Part shown: positions 43,450 to 53,589 of the stretch, piece after piece
Position numbering within the stretch: position 1 is the stretch's first letter
How the letters are laid out: each line of letters starts with the position of its first letter
Origin: Macrothele yani
Lineage: Eukaryota > Arthropoda > Arachnida > Araneae > Macrothelidae
Length of the DNA: 64,000 nt
Direction: 5' to 3'
Assembly: GCA_039090855.1 (NCBI GenBank)
Contig: CM077025.1
Coordinates: 93,910,489-93,974,488 of the forward strand
Made by a program: the position numbers and the translations under genes
Notes under the pieces: model-generated
Told to the model about the DNA's origin: nothing
The model's database searches: none
Seen by the model: the letters and a program-made list of their open reading frames with translations, nothing else

Positions 43450-43757
43450 ACCGCGGGTGGCCTGGTAGGCAACATTCGTGACTGCTACGGGAGGGGCCTC
43501 AGGTTCGATCCCAGACAGGTACGAACGCTCGATCCACTAAATATCCGCTGTGCGTCGGATGGGCACGTAAAGCCGTCGGACCCCGGGTACTGGCACCCCG
43601 GTAATAAATAAGGGCGTCTTCCTGCCCCTTTCTACTTCGCTTCCGTGTTACTTTCCTATCGGGCGCTCTAGCCCAAATCTCCTAGTTTCCTATTTCTAAG
43701 GGTTGTTTAAGATGGAGTCAGACACTCCCTTCCTAAAATCCTCTACATAAAATGAAC
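43450..43757 (+). mobile_element. SINE-A with perfect 12-bp target duplication
   Basis: Flanked by AAAAATATATGG at 43438-43449 and 43758-43769. Head with A-box-like GGTGGCCTGGTAGGCAAC and B box GGTTCGATCCC; body with CCACTAAATATCCGCTGTGC and CCCCGGTAATAAATAAGGGC; 3' end AAAATCCTCTACAT. The same family as 17397-17720. It landed just outside the ~150-bp-unit copy E. Confidence 0.94.
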
Positions 43758-43769
43758 AAAAATATATGG

Positions 43770-44958
43770 TGTGATGTCGGTAGATAACTCTAGCAAATTG
43801 CTGTAATTAGTATATTAGATTTAAACATGCCGAACATACCCCGATATGCTATTATGTTATGATCACCTACCTAATAAGCTGTAGGACTCACTTTAGCCCA
43901 GAAAAAATCGATTCGATTAGGGGGTGATGGGTATCCTGGGGTATCTGGTACCATAACGTCAACAGCAGATCCTCCAGTTACCGCACATTTCCGGGTGGTG
44001 GTGATTTAGCGCGAACCCGCTTTTCTAAGCTGAACTGCAAATGTTTGATTGGGTTCATGTCAGGTGAATTTGGAGGCCCCGGGTATGAACAGAAAGTGAC
44101 CAGCATATTCCTCGAATCACTCCTTGACGATTCTGGTAGTGTGACATGGCGCATTATCCTGTTGGTAATGGCCATCACCAGCAGGGAACACAATTGCCAT
44201 GAATGGGTGAACTTGGTCCGCAACGATGTTCAGATAACACCGCTGCCGCCGGCTTTTTTCCGCCCAACAGTGCATCTAGATGTCATAGCCTCTCTTGGTA
44301 TTCGGTGTATCCACGTTCGTCCGTCTACGTGATTCACCAGGAATCTTGATTCGTCAGATCCGGCCACCTTTTCCAATCCGCACGATCCAATTTCGATGAC
44401 CTTGTGCCCATCTTATGCGTTGTTCGCGATGACGTGGAGTAAGCATGGGGATCTCGCCGGTTCTTCGACTGCGCAGGCCCATGCGCAGAAGGCTGCGATG
44501 AATTGTGTGCTGTGACACATTGCCCTGATCACTACTATTGTTGCTGCAGATGATTTTGTCGCACTGTGGCCCTGCTGTAGATGTGAAAAATGCGCGACAG
44601 TCATTGCTCCCCTCTAGCGCCAATGAACTGCGAAAGACACGCTGCTGAAAGACGGTCCGTCGTTTGGCCATATGTGCACCACTTTTAATCACAACAGCGG
44701 CACGTGAACAACCCACAAGGCTCACCGTTTTCGAGATCGTAGTTCCGAGGCACAAGGCCATCACAATTTGTCCTTTATCAAACTCCGATAAATTTGCAGT
44801 TTTTCCCATTCTGACTCCGAACAGTCTACTAACCGAAAGCCGACCCTCGGATTGTATATATACTGCTCTGTGAACTTCACCTGCACCACTGTTCGGTCTC
44901 CAGGCGCGCTCATTTCTCTAGGCTGGGGGTGATCATAATATATTGGCTCGGCGGTGTA
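43770..44958 (-). mobile_element. Tc1-a element, copy 2
   Basis: Inverted ends are approximate: TATTATGTTATGATCACC on the left (about 43836) and the complement of a TATATTATGATCACCCCC-type end on the right, which finishes GGCTCGGCGGTG at 44957. One broken transposase on the minus strand. 43770-43835 is spacer. Confidence 0.75.
43978..44809 (-). pseudogene. Tc1-a transposase, frameshifted
   Basis: Starts [20 protein letters not shown] with a helix-turn-helix [11 protein letters not shown], then [20 protein letters not shown] and [14 protein letters not shown] (44354-44809). The catalytic core follows in other frames: a DSRFLV-like string near 44345, QQDNAPCHTTR near 44150 and PDMNPIKHL near 44050, in which Lys replaces the expected Glu context of PIEHLWD. 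At least two frameshifts. Inactive. Confidence 0.82.
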
Positions 44959-45235
44959 AGTTGATATTGTATTACTATTGTGAATTGCGCTAATGAGATT
45001 TATTGATACGTTGTGTTTTTGAAGTACCGAGAAGTTACAACAGGAAAGACCGTTTTCTTGTTAGTGATTTCAAAGACTTGTCTGTTCTGGCTGTTAGGTT
45101 GCCTAATTTAGCTGAGTGCTAAGAATTGTTCATGTAATAGATATCCAAGGCTTTATTTACAATGATACCAGAACAACCGACGTATTTATGGTAATAAAGT
45201 AATGTTGAAGTATCACTGTAAAAAATGTGCAATGT
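44959..45235. other. No gene recognised
   Basis: Spacer, no supported feature. Confidence 0.4.
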
Positions 45236-45560
45236 GAATTCACGGAAAATTTCTGAGAATAACGTGCAGCAAAGTTGCCAGTACGTGTCCATCTTTTTTC
45301 CGAAATTTCCTTTTTTTAAAAGTGTCCGTTTATTTTAATTCCGGTATTTTCACGGATTTTTCTTAGACAGAAATCTCATTTTTTAAAGAAAAATCCATCA
45401 TAGATATTTTCCGTATTCAAACTGAATTTCCGCTAAATCGACGATTCTGCATTTTTTCAGTCCTTACCTCAAATAATGTTTAAGCTGCAGTCACGATCGA
45501 ACCCCATTGGGTTGGTAACGCACGCCATTAACCACTGAACACTAAAAATTCGGAAATCCG
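45236..45560 (-). mobile_element. SINE-D copy
   Basis: Reverse copy: head complement near 45490-45545 (B box GGTTCGATCGTG, A box GTTCAGTGGTTAATGG), body with repeated TTCCG/CGGAA strings, and the 3' part matching 53850-53940 (complements of CTGGCAACTTTGCTGCACGT and CAGAAATTTTCCGTGAATTC). Confidence 0.75.
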
Positions 45561-45992
45561 AATCACGTACATCACAAAACAAATTGCGCGACGATGCTTT
45601 TTTTCTGTCATTAATGCTAGTGATTTAGTCATTTTATTTTATTTTGGAGCTTATTATTCTTTTCTCAAGACGTTTGTAATATTTTTTTCTGTAGTAGGAC
45701 TTTACACAAATTAAGCATTTTATCGTGATTTTTCGAAGCAAGAACATGTTTTGCAACTTGAATTTTTTAAACAGATAATGACATTCAGTTATCTTTAAAA
45801 AAAGGTGAAATGTACATTTTTATAGTAGTATTTAACAAAAAAACTCCTAAAAATAAAATTTACTCTTGCCAGCTATATCAGCTTTTGTCTTAAGTTGTCC
45901 AAAGACTGATACATAGACATCGTGTAATCAACTGTACAATAATTTAAGTACTCGGTTTCTTATAGTAACACAATATTTATTTTTTTCCCTCG
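45561..45992. other. No gene recognised
   Basis: AT-rich spacer. Confidence 0.45.
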
Positions 45993-46095
45993 CCGGTGTT
46001 CAATTAATGCGGCCACAAACTCAGAGGATTGTTAGTAGACATCAAGAGGAACAAAAATTGAAATGCAACATGGTGTCGCAAACCACGTTTAGTCG

Positions 46096-46746
46096 GTGAA
46101 AATCGCGAAAATACGGTCGCAGGCTCTGGTTCCAGAAGAGACTGAAGGCGGATGTCAGTTGATCGCGGAATGCGTTCGTGGGTTCACTCACGATGTCTGG
46201 TCGATGGAAAATCCTCATGCCAGTGTCACGTGGAAACCTCAACAGAGGTTCACTGTCAGTGTGTGGGCAGGAATCCTCGGTGATTATCTCTTGGGGTCGT
46301 ACCTTCCGCCCGAGCGCCTGAATGGCGCAACGTGCCGTCTTTTCCTGCAACACGTCCTCCCGGAATTGCGGCAGAGTGTGCCGGCCGCAGTGCAGCGAGG
46401 GCTGTGGTTCATGCATGATGGTGCTCCAGCACATTTTTCCCGCGAGATGTGTAACCACCTCGATGCTACGTACCCAGGGCGGTGGATTGGACGCGCCGGA
46501 TCCGTTGCTTGGCCTCCACGCTCGCCGGATCTCAATCCGTTGGCCTTCTTTCTCTTGGGTCACCGTAAATCAATCGTTTATGAGACGCCTGTGGACACAC
46601 AGGAGGATCTCATAGCGCGAATCGTCGTCGCTGCGGCAGACATGAATAGCACACCCGGTAACTTCGAGCGCGTCCGGGAATCGTTTTTACGTCGTTTTAG
46701 ACTGTGCAATGACGTCCGCGGCCGCCACTTCAAACAACATCTGTAA
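46096..46746 (+). pseudogene. Mariner-like transposase, N-truncated, catalytic Asp lost
   Basis: The 216-codon frame has VWSMENPHASVTWKPQQRFT, NGATCRLFLQHVLPEL, LWFMHDGAPAHFSREM (second Asp), then WPPRSPDLNPLAFFLLGH. In relatives that I know from arthropods (often annotated with DUF4817-type N-termini) this last motif is DLNPLDFFLWGH, whose Asp completes a DD34D triad; here it is Ala (GCC for GAC). The gene lacks the start, the DNA-binding domain and most of the first catalytic motif, although the remaining frame is open to its natural stop. Role in a live element: excision and insertion at TA. Confidence 0.82.
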
Positions 46747-46885
46747 TAATTTCGTTCACATCATTCTCATCATTCCCTTTCTGGCATTGTACTGTGCACA
46801 ACAATGTAATAATTTTTAACAACGCCTGTAATAATTTCGTTAACATCATTTTCATCATTCCCTTTCCAACGTTGTACTGTGCACC
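46743..46885. repeat. 84-bp tandem duplication behind the transposase
   Basis: CTGTAATAATTTCGTT..ACATCATT and CATTCCCTTTC..TTGTACTGTGCAC occur at 46743-46800 and again at 46827-46885. Confidence 0.88.
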
Positions 46886-46939
46886 ACAAGCTGTGTTGTG
46901 AACTTGCTGTCAAATAAATCTTTTTGTAGTTATTATTGT

Positions 46940-47908
46940 ACTTTTTGTCGTCCCTGCGTGACGTCAGAAACTTACTTTATTTGGGGATTACCTTACATAG
47001 GGAACTTAAAAGGGAACCATCATGTGGACTCTCTTCTTCTCAAACTATCTAAAAACGTTGGAGTTATTAGCCTGATAATTACAAACCTTACCTACAAAAC
47101 ACTAATTCATTTATATTATACCATGTTACAGACTCATAATAATTATGCTATCTTATCATAGGGACAGACAACTAAATATAATTTCAAAAAACTTCAAATT
47201 CTTCAAAACAAATACATAAGATTAATTGACTTAAAATTTGATAGAAATTCACAACTAACGCTATACTACAAGAGTTTTCCCAAAATAAATATAATATTCT
47301 AACGATTAACCAATTATATATTACTACAATATTGGGAAAATTATGTCCAAGCGCATTAAGAATAATTTACATTCCGATATTTTACATATTACAACCCAGA
47401 TGCACACGCATTACACACGCACTAAATCGCATTATAGGCCTATTCTTCCGAAAACGGAAGCCATGGAGCAAAGTTTAAACTACATTAGCCCACATTATTG
47501 AAACTCATTATCCACGGAGCTAACTTCCTTAAACAACTTTAACCTTTAAAAAAATGTAATGAATTGTGGCACCTCCACTTGGTGATCACAGTAGATGGGA
47601 ACTATATTTAACATAATGACTTGTATATCGAGATGTGATCTGTTTTTTTTTTTTTTTTTTTTGGTTGTTGCTGCTGTTGTTGTTTGATTTTTTGGTTGTT
47701 TGATTCTCCTAATGATACCTTTATTGTTTGTAATTTAAATCTACTGCCCTCATTGTAAAACTGATCTAGGGAGCATGGGACCTTGTCAGGACTGGCTGGC
47801 CTTTTCTCCCTGCTTCCTGGCTGGGCATCGTTTCAACTGATTTATCTGTAGTACTGTTCTTTTATTTTTCGGTCAGCAAAATAAATGAATTGAAATTGAA
47901 ATTGCATA
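46940..47908 (+). mobile_element. CR1/L2-like LINE 3' end
   Basis: Frame at 46898-47161 contains LLLKLSKNVGVISLIITNLT and TLIHLYYTMLQTHNNYAIL, the usual block behind the RT palm (LSKxxGVIxKIR...LYYSLIxPYLxY). More tail codons follow in broken frames (KKLQILQNKYIRLI near 47190). The 3' end is AAATTGAAATTGAAATTG at 47885-47905. A poly(T)/(TTG)n stretch lies at 47642-47690. Confidence 0.75.
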
Positions 47909-48239
47909 CATATTTTTGCGATTTTCACCGACTAAACGTGGTTTGGGACACCATGTTCCATTTCAATTTGTGTTCCTCTTGATGTCTACTAACAACACTC
48001 TGAGTTTGTCGCCGCATTAACTGAACACCCTGTGTAAAAAACAGCTGGAGAACAAAATAGGGGAGAGGGTAAGAAATATCCTGTGCCACAATAAACAAAA
48101 TTCATGCAATATCCTATCCACAATATCCAATCCCGGAATTTCAAAATCAGATTCTTCGACTGAGGATTGAAATTTAAAAGTTAATCAAACCTCAAGTATT
48201 CTCACCAATCGCTCCTACTGTATTACCGCTAATTTCTCG

Positions 48240-48565
48240 TCATACGGGTATGGGAAAAGTGAGTATGGAGTTTTTCAGTGAATATACGAAAGAAGTTGCG
48301 GAAAGGTTTCTGAAAATTTAGAATATTCCGTTAACACACCTGTAAAACGGTAATTTACCGTGAATATAAAAAACAAACAGCGGAGAGGTTCAGAATTTTC
48401 CCGTGGTGCAAAAAAGTTGCGGAATTCAGGTTTCTTTCTGCCATTTCACGGAAAAGGTTGTATAACGAAGTAAATTTCTCCGTCATTTCTGTCCACGCCA
48501 GGATTCGAATCCGGATCCCCTGACTCCGGAATAAGTCACTCTACCAATTGAGCTACGCGGACCTT
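48240..48565 (-). mobile_element. SINE-D-type element with tRNA-like head
   Basis: On the minus strand the head 48491-48562 folds as a tRNA: acceptor GTCCGCG/CGTGGAC, D arm TAGCTCAATTGGTAGAG, T arm with GGATTCGAATCC. The anticodon loop has 8 bases and no T run follows, so it is a tRNA-derived head, not a working gene. The body contains the TTAACGGAA and TTTTCAGAAACC strings also seen at 50869-51310. Confidence 0.7.
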
Positions 48566-48970
48566 TTATTCTGATTCCTATCTGCCTTTATGTCGTGTGC
48601 GTCCTTCTGGCAGGTACGTCACATCTCCTGGTACGTTACAGTTGTATCAGAAATATGCTTCGTTAATTCACGAAATAAATCAGGGAAAGTAGCTCGTGAA
48701 TTTCAGAAATGTTTCTACAGTGCAGTGAGATATTTACCAACAAACATTACACACATCACGAGCAAGATATACCATCTTCAGGTATTAAAATCCTTCACTT
48801 GCAGTTTTAAAAGAGAGCGTGCTGCGTGATTCTACGGTTTGAAATTATCATTTTGGAAGGAAGTCTTATTGACAGACAAGATCTTGGGAAGAAAGGTGGT
48901 TGTTAGTCTCACGCCGGACGTTTATAGTGTATAATTCCTGTCGACTGTGATTTCCCCTCTACTGTGAGAA
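48566..48970. promoter_or_regulatory. Upstream region of the linker-histone-like gene
   Basis: About 400 bases between the SINE head and the start codon. A TATA-like TTTATAGTGTATAA lies at 48921-48934, some 40 bases before the start codon. No CpG-rich promoter or binding sites that I can support. Confidence 0.3.
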
Positions 48971-49525
48971 ATGGCAATGCCGGAAGTGCCTCCTGAAGAT
49001 GTTGGAGCATTGGGAAATGGTATCGATGATCATATGCTGTTGTTTCCTGGAAACGAAAATGTACAAATTCAGAACATCGGTGGTGTTGCTCCAGAGAACG
49101 AGCAAGAGATGATACCGGTTCAAGAGGAACCAAAGATAAAACTGGATTTTCTCCGTATCGTACCGGTCGCTATTAAAGCCATGAAGAAACGTAAAGGATC
49201 AAGCTTTGCCGAGATCAAGACCTACATAGCGCGGAAGTACACACTCGACCACAAATCAATCAGAAGGGACATCAAACGCGTTCTACGTGATGAGACTAGA
49301 ACTGGCAATCTGAACAAAGTGGGTTCAAGATACCTGCTCGTGAAAAAGGAGATAAAAAAGACAGTAAGGCAAATAGCCAAGGCTTTGAAAGCCAGGAGGA
49401 AGCACAGAAAAAATCGACTCAAAGCAAGAAGGAGAGCTCAAGTTCGTGCTAGAGCCAGGCGACGAAGGGCTGCTCGCAGGAATAAGCGGGTGGCAAAAGC
49501 TAGGAACCAAGCTCCTGCGCAGTGA
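48971..49525 (+). CDS. Linker-histone H1/H5-like protein with arginine-rich tail
   Basis: An intact 184-residue, intronless frame in a good start context (GAAATGG). Residues 1-55 are acidic (PEVPPEDVG, NEQEMIPVQEEP). Residues 57-130 match a linker-histone winged helix: FLRIVPVAIKAMKKRKGSSF, then AEIKTYIARKY, KSIRRDIKRVLRDE, GNLNKVGSRYLLVKKE. The last 50 residues hold about 17 Arg and 7 Lys (RARARRRRAARRNKR), unlike the Lys/Pro/Ala tail of somatic H1. The family binds nucleosomal linker DNA in the nucleus. Arg bias points to a sperm-type or protamine-like H1 (PL-I-like); this is inference. No histone 3' stem-loop is seen; AATAAA at 49892 suggests polyadenylated mRNA. Could also be a retrocopy. 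Confidence 0.85.
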   Translation: MAMPEVPPEDVGALGNGIDDHMLLFPGNENVQIQNIGGVAPENEQEMIPVQEEPKIKLDFLRIVPVAIKAMKKRKGSSFAEIKTYIARKYTLDHKSIRRDIKRVLRDETRTGNLNKVGSRYLLVKKEIKKTVRQIAKALKARRKHRKNRLKARRRAQVRARARRRRAARRNKRVAKARNQAPAQ

Positions 49526-49891
49526 GCTACACAACATTCGTCTACGAAGCACTACGCAATCCCACTTATCTCAATGAAGTGATTCTAATCTACCATGGTA
49601 ATATAGGACATTTTCTTTTCTTTCATCACAGGATTGTCTTATAATTTCTCAAGAAGCGTTTGGTGCTGCGAGTTGGATGAATTATTAAGGCAGTTTTAGC
49701 TAAAAGACAGGAAAAATTAAGTGTGGTGTTCCGGCTTGCACAACTACATTAAAGATTAAAATATCATTTTACGAAGTAATTTATTTTCGAATTTTGATAA
49801 ATTTCGAATTCTTCATTGTTTTCTTTTATATTCTTGTAATTATCGCTTAAAGCATTAACGTGAGTTATTCTTAAAATCGAAAACTGTTTCA

Positions 49892-49897
49892 AATAAA
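49892..49897 (+). terminator. Polyadenylation signal AATAAA
   Basis: First canonical AATAAA after the linker-histone-like gene, about 370 bases behind the stop. ATTAAA variants at about 49748 and 49755 are alternatives. Confidence 0.5.
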
Positions 49898-50129
49898 GAC
49901 GTTCATAAACATTATACCAACATTATTTTCCGTTAGTAAATTGTTGGGTTGATTGCAGGAAATCACCGAATGGTGAAATTTGAAAAATTATTATAAGGCG
50001 ATGTTGTTATACTGTATTTGGCCGTCGTTGATTTCGACTAAATTTAAGAATGAAATAGATTTTGTTCTATAATCTAACACAGGTAACTGATTTCACTCCG
50101 AAGAAGTAAGAAGATAACGATTTGAGGTA

Positions 50130-50180
<51 letters not shown>

Positions 50181-50182
50181 TA
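49898..50182. repeat. Spacer ending in a (CA)n microsatellite
   Basis: No gene. A pure (CA)n run covers about 50136-50178 directly at the 3' end of the RTE copy. Confidence 0.9.
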
Positions 50183-50868
50183 ACCATTGTCACACATTAT
50201 CAGTCCACTGCTGGATGAAAGTCGCCCTAAGTTTCTTCCACAATTGTCTGTCTTGAGCCTGCCTCCTCTAAGTCACTCCGTCATGCTTTCGAATTTCATC
50301 CATCCATCTCCAATGAGTCTTTTTCCTTGTCTCTTCTGGGTCTTTTTCTGTCCCCTAAAATCCAGTCAAAAATTTCGGTTGCTTAACGGTGGTCCGTTCT
50401 TCTGGCAACATGTCCAGCCCATTGCCATTTCAGTGATTACATTCTGGTCATGATGTCGTCCACTCTTGTCATTTTCCTTATCCACAAGTTCCTCTTCTTT
50501 ACTTCCTTGGTTACACCAAGCATGCATCTCTCATGCTTCTTTGAGCTGTCTGCAGACTTTGTATATCTTTTTTAGTTAAGGTTCACGTCTCTGCTCCATA
50601 CGTAAGCACTGGCAGGATGCATTGATTAAACACTTTCCCTTTAAGAAGTAATGGCATACTGCTCTTAAAAATTGTACTCTCTCTTTCAAAAGCTCTCCAC
50701 CCAAGTTTTATATGCCGATTAATTTCTTCATCAATGTGACCCTCACTTGATATCTTCTGCCCAAGATAAATGTAGGTATCAGTTGTCACAAACTTTTCTC
50801 CATCAATCGATAAATATTCGTTTCTTGTAAAATCATTATATATATTTCTCATACAACTTTTTCCGTGA
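50183..50868 (-). mobile_element. RTE-like retrotransposon, 3' fragment
   Basis: Minus-strand copy of about 690 bp covering the C-terminal part of the ORF. It runs from the (CA)n microsatellite to about 50868 and matches 12196-12860 in order. Confidence 0.82.
50190..50852 (-). pseudogene. RTE-like reverse transcriptase C-terminal fragment
   Basis: The first open piece (50583-50852) reads RNEYLSIDGEKFVTTDTYIY, LGQKISSEGHIDEEINRHIK and LLKGKVFNQCILPVLTYGAE, the thumb-region block that follows the RT palm. The KWQWAGH..RRTD tail lies downstream in broken frames (about 50280-50550). The catalytic FADD segment is missing. This copy shows what the split copy at 23630-24945 should read across its insert. 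Confidence 0.82.
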
Positions 50869-51310
50869 AATGACTAGAAAAACTCTGAATTTATCTGGTG
50901 ATTCATATGCCAAAGCAATTCTGAATTTTCAGAAACCTTTCCGAAATTCCTTTCTTGCATTCATAGTAAATTACAGTTTTCGGAATGAGTTAACGGAAAA
51001 TTCTGCATTTTCAGAACCTTTTCCGCAATTTCTTTCTTATACTGATAGAAAATTACCGTTTCAAAGATGAGTTAACGGAAAATTTTGAATTTTCAGAAAA
51101 CTTTCCGCAACTTCTTTCTTACATTCGTAGTAAATTACCGTTTTCGACATGAGTTAACGGAAAATTCTGAATTTTCAGAAACGTTTCCGCAATTTCTTTC
51201 TTATATTGATAGAAAACTACTGTTTCAAAGATGAGCTAACGAAAAATTCTGAACTTTCAGAAAACTTTCCGCAATTCCTTTCGTATATTAGCAGAAATGT
51301 TCCGTTCTCA
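50869..51310 (+). repeat. 82-bp tandem repeat of SINE-D-body type
   Basis: Five units; the landmark GTTAACGGAAAATTCTG starts at 50990, 51071, 51153 and 51235 (variant), so the period is 81-82. Two unit types alternate (…GACATGAGTTAACGG and …AAAGATGAGTTAACGG), a 163-bp higher-order step. The same strings appear in reverse at 48240-48480, on the other side of the histone-like gene. Confidence 0.88.
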
Positions 51311-51534
51311 GTTTACCCTTATCCATATGACGAAAAACAGAAGATATTCATGGGAATATTTGGGATTTGATTAAGCGTTAAATTTCACTAGCCTATCGAA
51401 GTATTTGATTTTGAAGTTCTGTAGCGAGATCCGGTATTGCGGGTAGTATTATATTACATGAATCTTGGATTTTGTGGCAGAGGATATTTTTTTCGAGTCT
51501 TCCCCATTTTGTGAACAGCCATTACACTCGGTCT
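51311..51534. other. No gene recognised
   Basis: Spacer without supported features. Confidence 0.4.
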
Positions 51535-52748
51535 AAGCACATTATTGTGACCACCAGCTAATATCCAGAGTAACCACCGTGTGTAGCGCGGACAACAACT
51601 AGACTGGCTGGGAGTGACTCACTAAGGTTCTGGAAGGTGTTCGCAGGCATGTGGAGCCACGCTGACTGCAGTGCATCTGACAGCTGCTGGAAGGTGCGTG
51701 GTGGAGGATCCATAGCCCGAACAACACGATCGAGGGTGTCCCACAGATGCTCAATTGGGTATAAGTCTGGGGAATCAGGGGGACAGGGAAGTATTTTGTA
51801 ATCTTCATCGTGCTCTTCTAACCACTCTTGGACATGTATAGCTGTGTGACACGTCGCATTGTCGTGCTGGAAAATCCCATCCTCTCCAGTGAAAACAATC
51901 AGCATGTATGGGTGTACGTGGTCTGCAAGCATGGATTCATAACCAATTCGGCCCAAGGTGACTTTCTCAGGTATGAGTGAACCCAGAGAATGCCACGAAA
52001 ACGTTCTTCAAACCATAACGCTGCCCCAACCAGCTTGTGTTCTTCCAGCAGTAGCTGTAGAGTATTTGTTGTCCCATGTTCCCATCATTATATGCCAACG
52101 TTCCATCCGTTCGATGAAGCAAAAGACGTGACTCGTCGGAAAAGGCAATCCTTTGCCAATCAGCAGAGGTCCGATTCCGATACTTCAGTGCAAATGTAAG
52201 CCTTTCCTGCCGACGCGCCTTCGTTAGCTTAGGGGCAGTGACCATCCGTCTGCATCGGAGCCCCATACGCATCAGGGTTTGCTGAACTGTAGTTTCAGAC
52301 ACACTTCCGGTAGACCTCTGTTTCATTTGGCCAGTGAGTTGCTCCACTGTAGCGTGTCCATCGGCCCTCACGCACCTTCGAAGCCGACGTTCAGATCTGA
52401 CATCAATGGCACGTAGTGCTCAGCAGTTTCCACATCGATTATTCGCAATGGTGCCATTTCGCCAATCACGATACACTTTAACCACATCAGCACGAGAACA
52501 GTTCACAAACTGTACCGTTTCGGAAATACTGCCACCCTTGGCCCGAAAGCCGATAACCATCCCTTTTTTGCAAATCTGATAAATCGTTCCGTTTCTCTAT
52601 GACATCAACGAGTGACATGTTTTCAGGATGCCTGTAGCACACTTTATATGCCCTCCTAGCCAGCTCACGAAACGTACCTTCTTTCATTTGGCTACGTGCT
52701 GTTGACTTCAAAAGTATCAGGTGGTCACAATAATGTGAGTCGACTGTG
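51535..52748 (-). mobile_element. Tc1-f element, copy 2, full length
   Basis: 1214 bp, TA-flanked (51533-51534 and 52749-52750). Inner TIR CACATTATTGTGACCACC matches copy 1 at 17017-18564. Confidence 0.9.
51558..52618 (-). pseudogene. Tc1-f DD34E transposase, frameshifted
   Basis: N-terminus MSLVDVIEKRNDLSDLQK (52618 down), a frameshift at the A run near 52565, then GFRAKGGSISETVQFVNCSR in another frame. The piece 51967-52371 has VEQLTGQMKQRSTGSVSETT and QRIAFSDESRLLLHRTDG (first Asp). After another frameshift near 51965, 51558-51956 has FQHDNATCHTA (second Asp) and PDSPDLYPIEHLWDTLDRVV (Glu), ending GYSGY. LYPIEH for LNPIEH is a further change. Inactive but close to full length. Confidence 0.88.
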
Positions 52749-52821
52749 TAAATTGTATTACCGTAGGAAACCGGGTTCTTAATTTATTGTACAGGTGATC
52801 ATACGATCTCTATATGTCATC

Positions 52822-53164
52822 AAACAGAAGTCATCGCTCTTTCCACGTTTTTATAGGTGAGACACGGAAAAATTCTCATCGGCCGCCACCGGGAATGGAA
52901 CCCTGGGTCTTCCAGTTACGCGCCGGACATGCTTCCACTGCACCACAGCGGCCTCGAATTCCTCCAGACTCACATACAGAATTCGAGTTCCGTGGCTTGG
53001 ACCACTGAATTTCAAGCCACTGAATTCGAGGCCGCTGTGGTGCGGTGGAAGCATGTCCGGCGCGTAACTGGAAGACCTAGGGTTATATTCCCGGTGGCGG
53101 CGGATGAGAATTTTTGCATGACGCTTATAAAAACGTGGAAAGAGCGATTACTTCTGTTTGTTGT
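52822..53164. mobile_element. SINE-C inverted dimer, second clear copy
   Basis: Left arm 52822-52962 and right arm 53023-53164 are inverted copies of the same unit as 15903-16237: tail with CGCTCTTTCCACGTTTTTAT, GGCCGCCACCGGGAATGGAA, tRNA-like head, and GCGGCCTCGAATTC towards the centre. The central 60 bases differ from the other copy and have their own short inversion (GAATTCGAG...). Some promoter bases are mutated (GGGTTATATTCCC in the right B box). Confidence 0.85.
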
Positions 53165-53589
53165 TCCTGGTCCACGTCACTTATCTGTATTAATTAGTCT
53201 ATATATCAGTCTATTGAAGACCTTAAAGCAAGAACTATATAGCTATCAAGAGTAAATTTTCTATTTAGATGTTTTGTGAACTAATATGATAAAGTACATG
53301 TATCTTCTCTCGAATGTAATTGAAATTTATTTTCTGTTGAAAAGAAAGATCTCAAATTCCAAATCCTTCTGTTTTTTCAGAAAGTCACGATGGAAAAAAT
53401 ACGTAATTTTTAATAAGACCTCCTACAGAAGTACAGAAAAAAATAAAATTGTTATAAACGTATTAAAAAAGATAAGCTCCAATAGAAAATAAAAGGAATA
53501 AATCACTCTCATTAATGACGGAAAAAGAAAGGAATGGAAAAAATTCAACATCGCCCAATTAGTTGTACCCTGAAAGTGAGTATCAGTCT
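53165..53589. other. AT-rich spacer
   Basis: No gene. Its sequence AAGCAAGAACTATATAGC and following bases (53227-53257) recur at 54329-54360. Confidence 0.5.

Larger units (their letters stand above)
45993..48030 (+). mobile_element. Mariner-like DD34D element with long inverted ends
   Basis: Ends of about 120 bp (45993-46114 and about 47911-48030) are inverted repeats that start GGTGTTCAATTAATGCGG and include CCACGTTTAGTCGGTGAAAA. Inside are the C-terminal two thirds of a transposase and a CR1/L2-like insertion. The N-terminal helix-turn-helix part of the gene is missing, so the 5' end of the gene abuts the TIR directly. Confidence 0.82.

Noticed and set aside
48491..48562. Functional tRNA gene on the minus strand
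   Set aside because: The cloverleaf is good in acceptor and T arms, but the anticodon loop has 8 bases, no T-run terminator follows, and the SINE-D-type body continues directly behind it.
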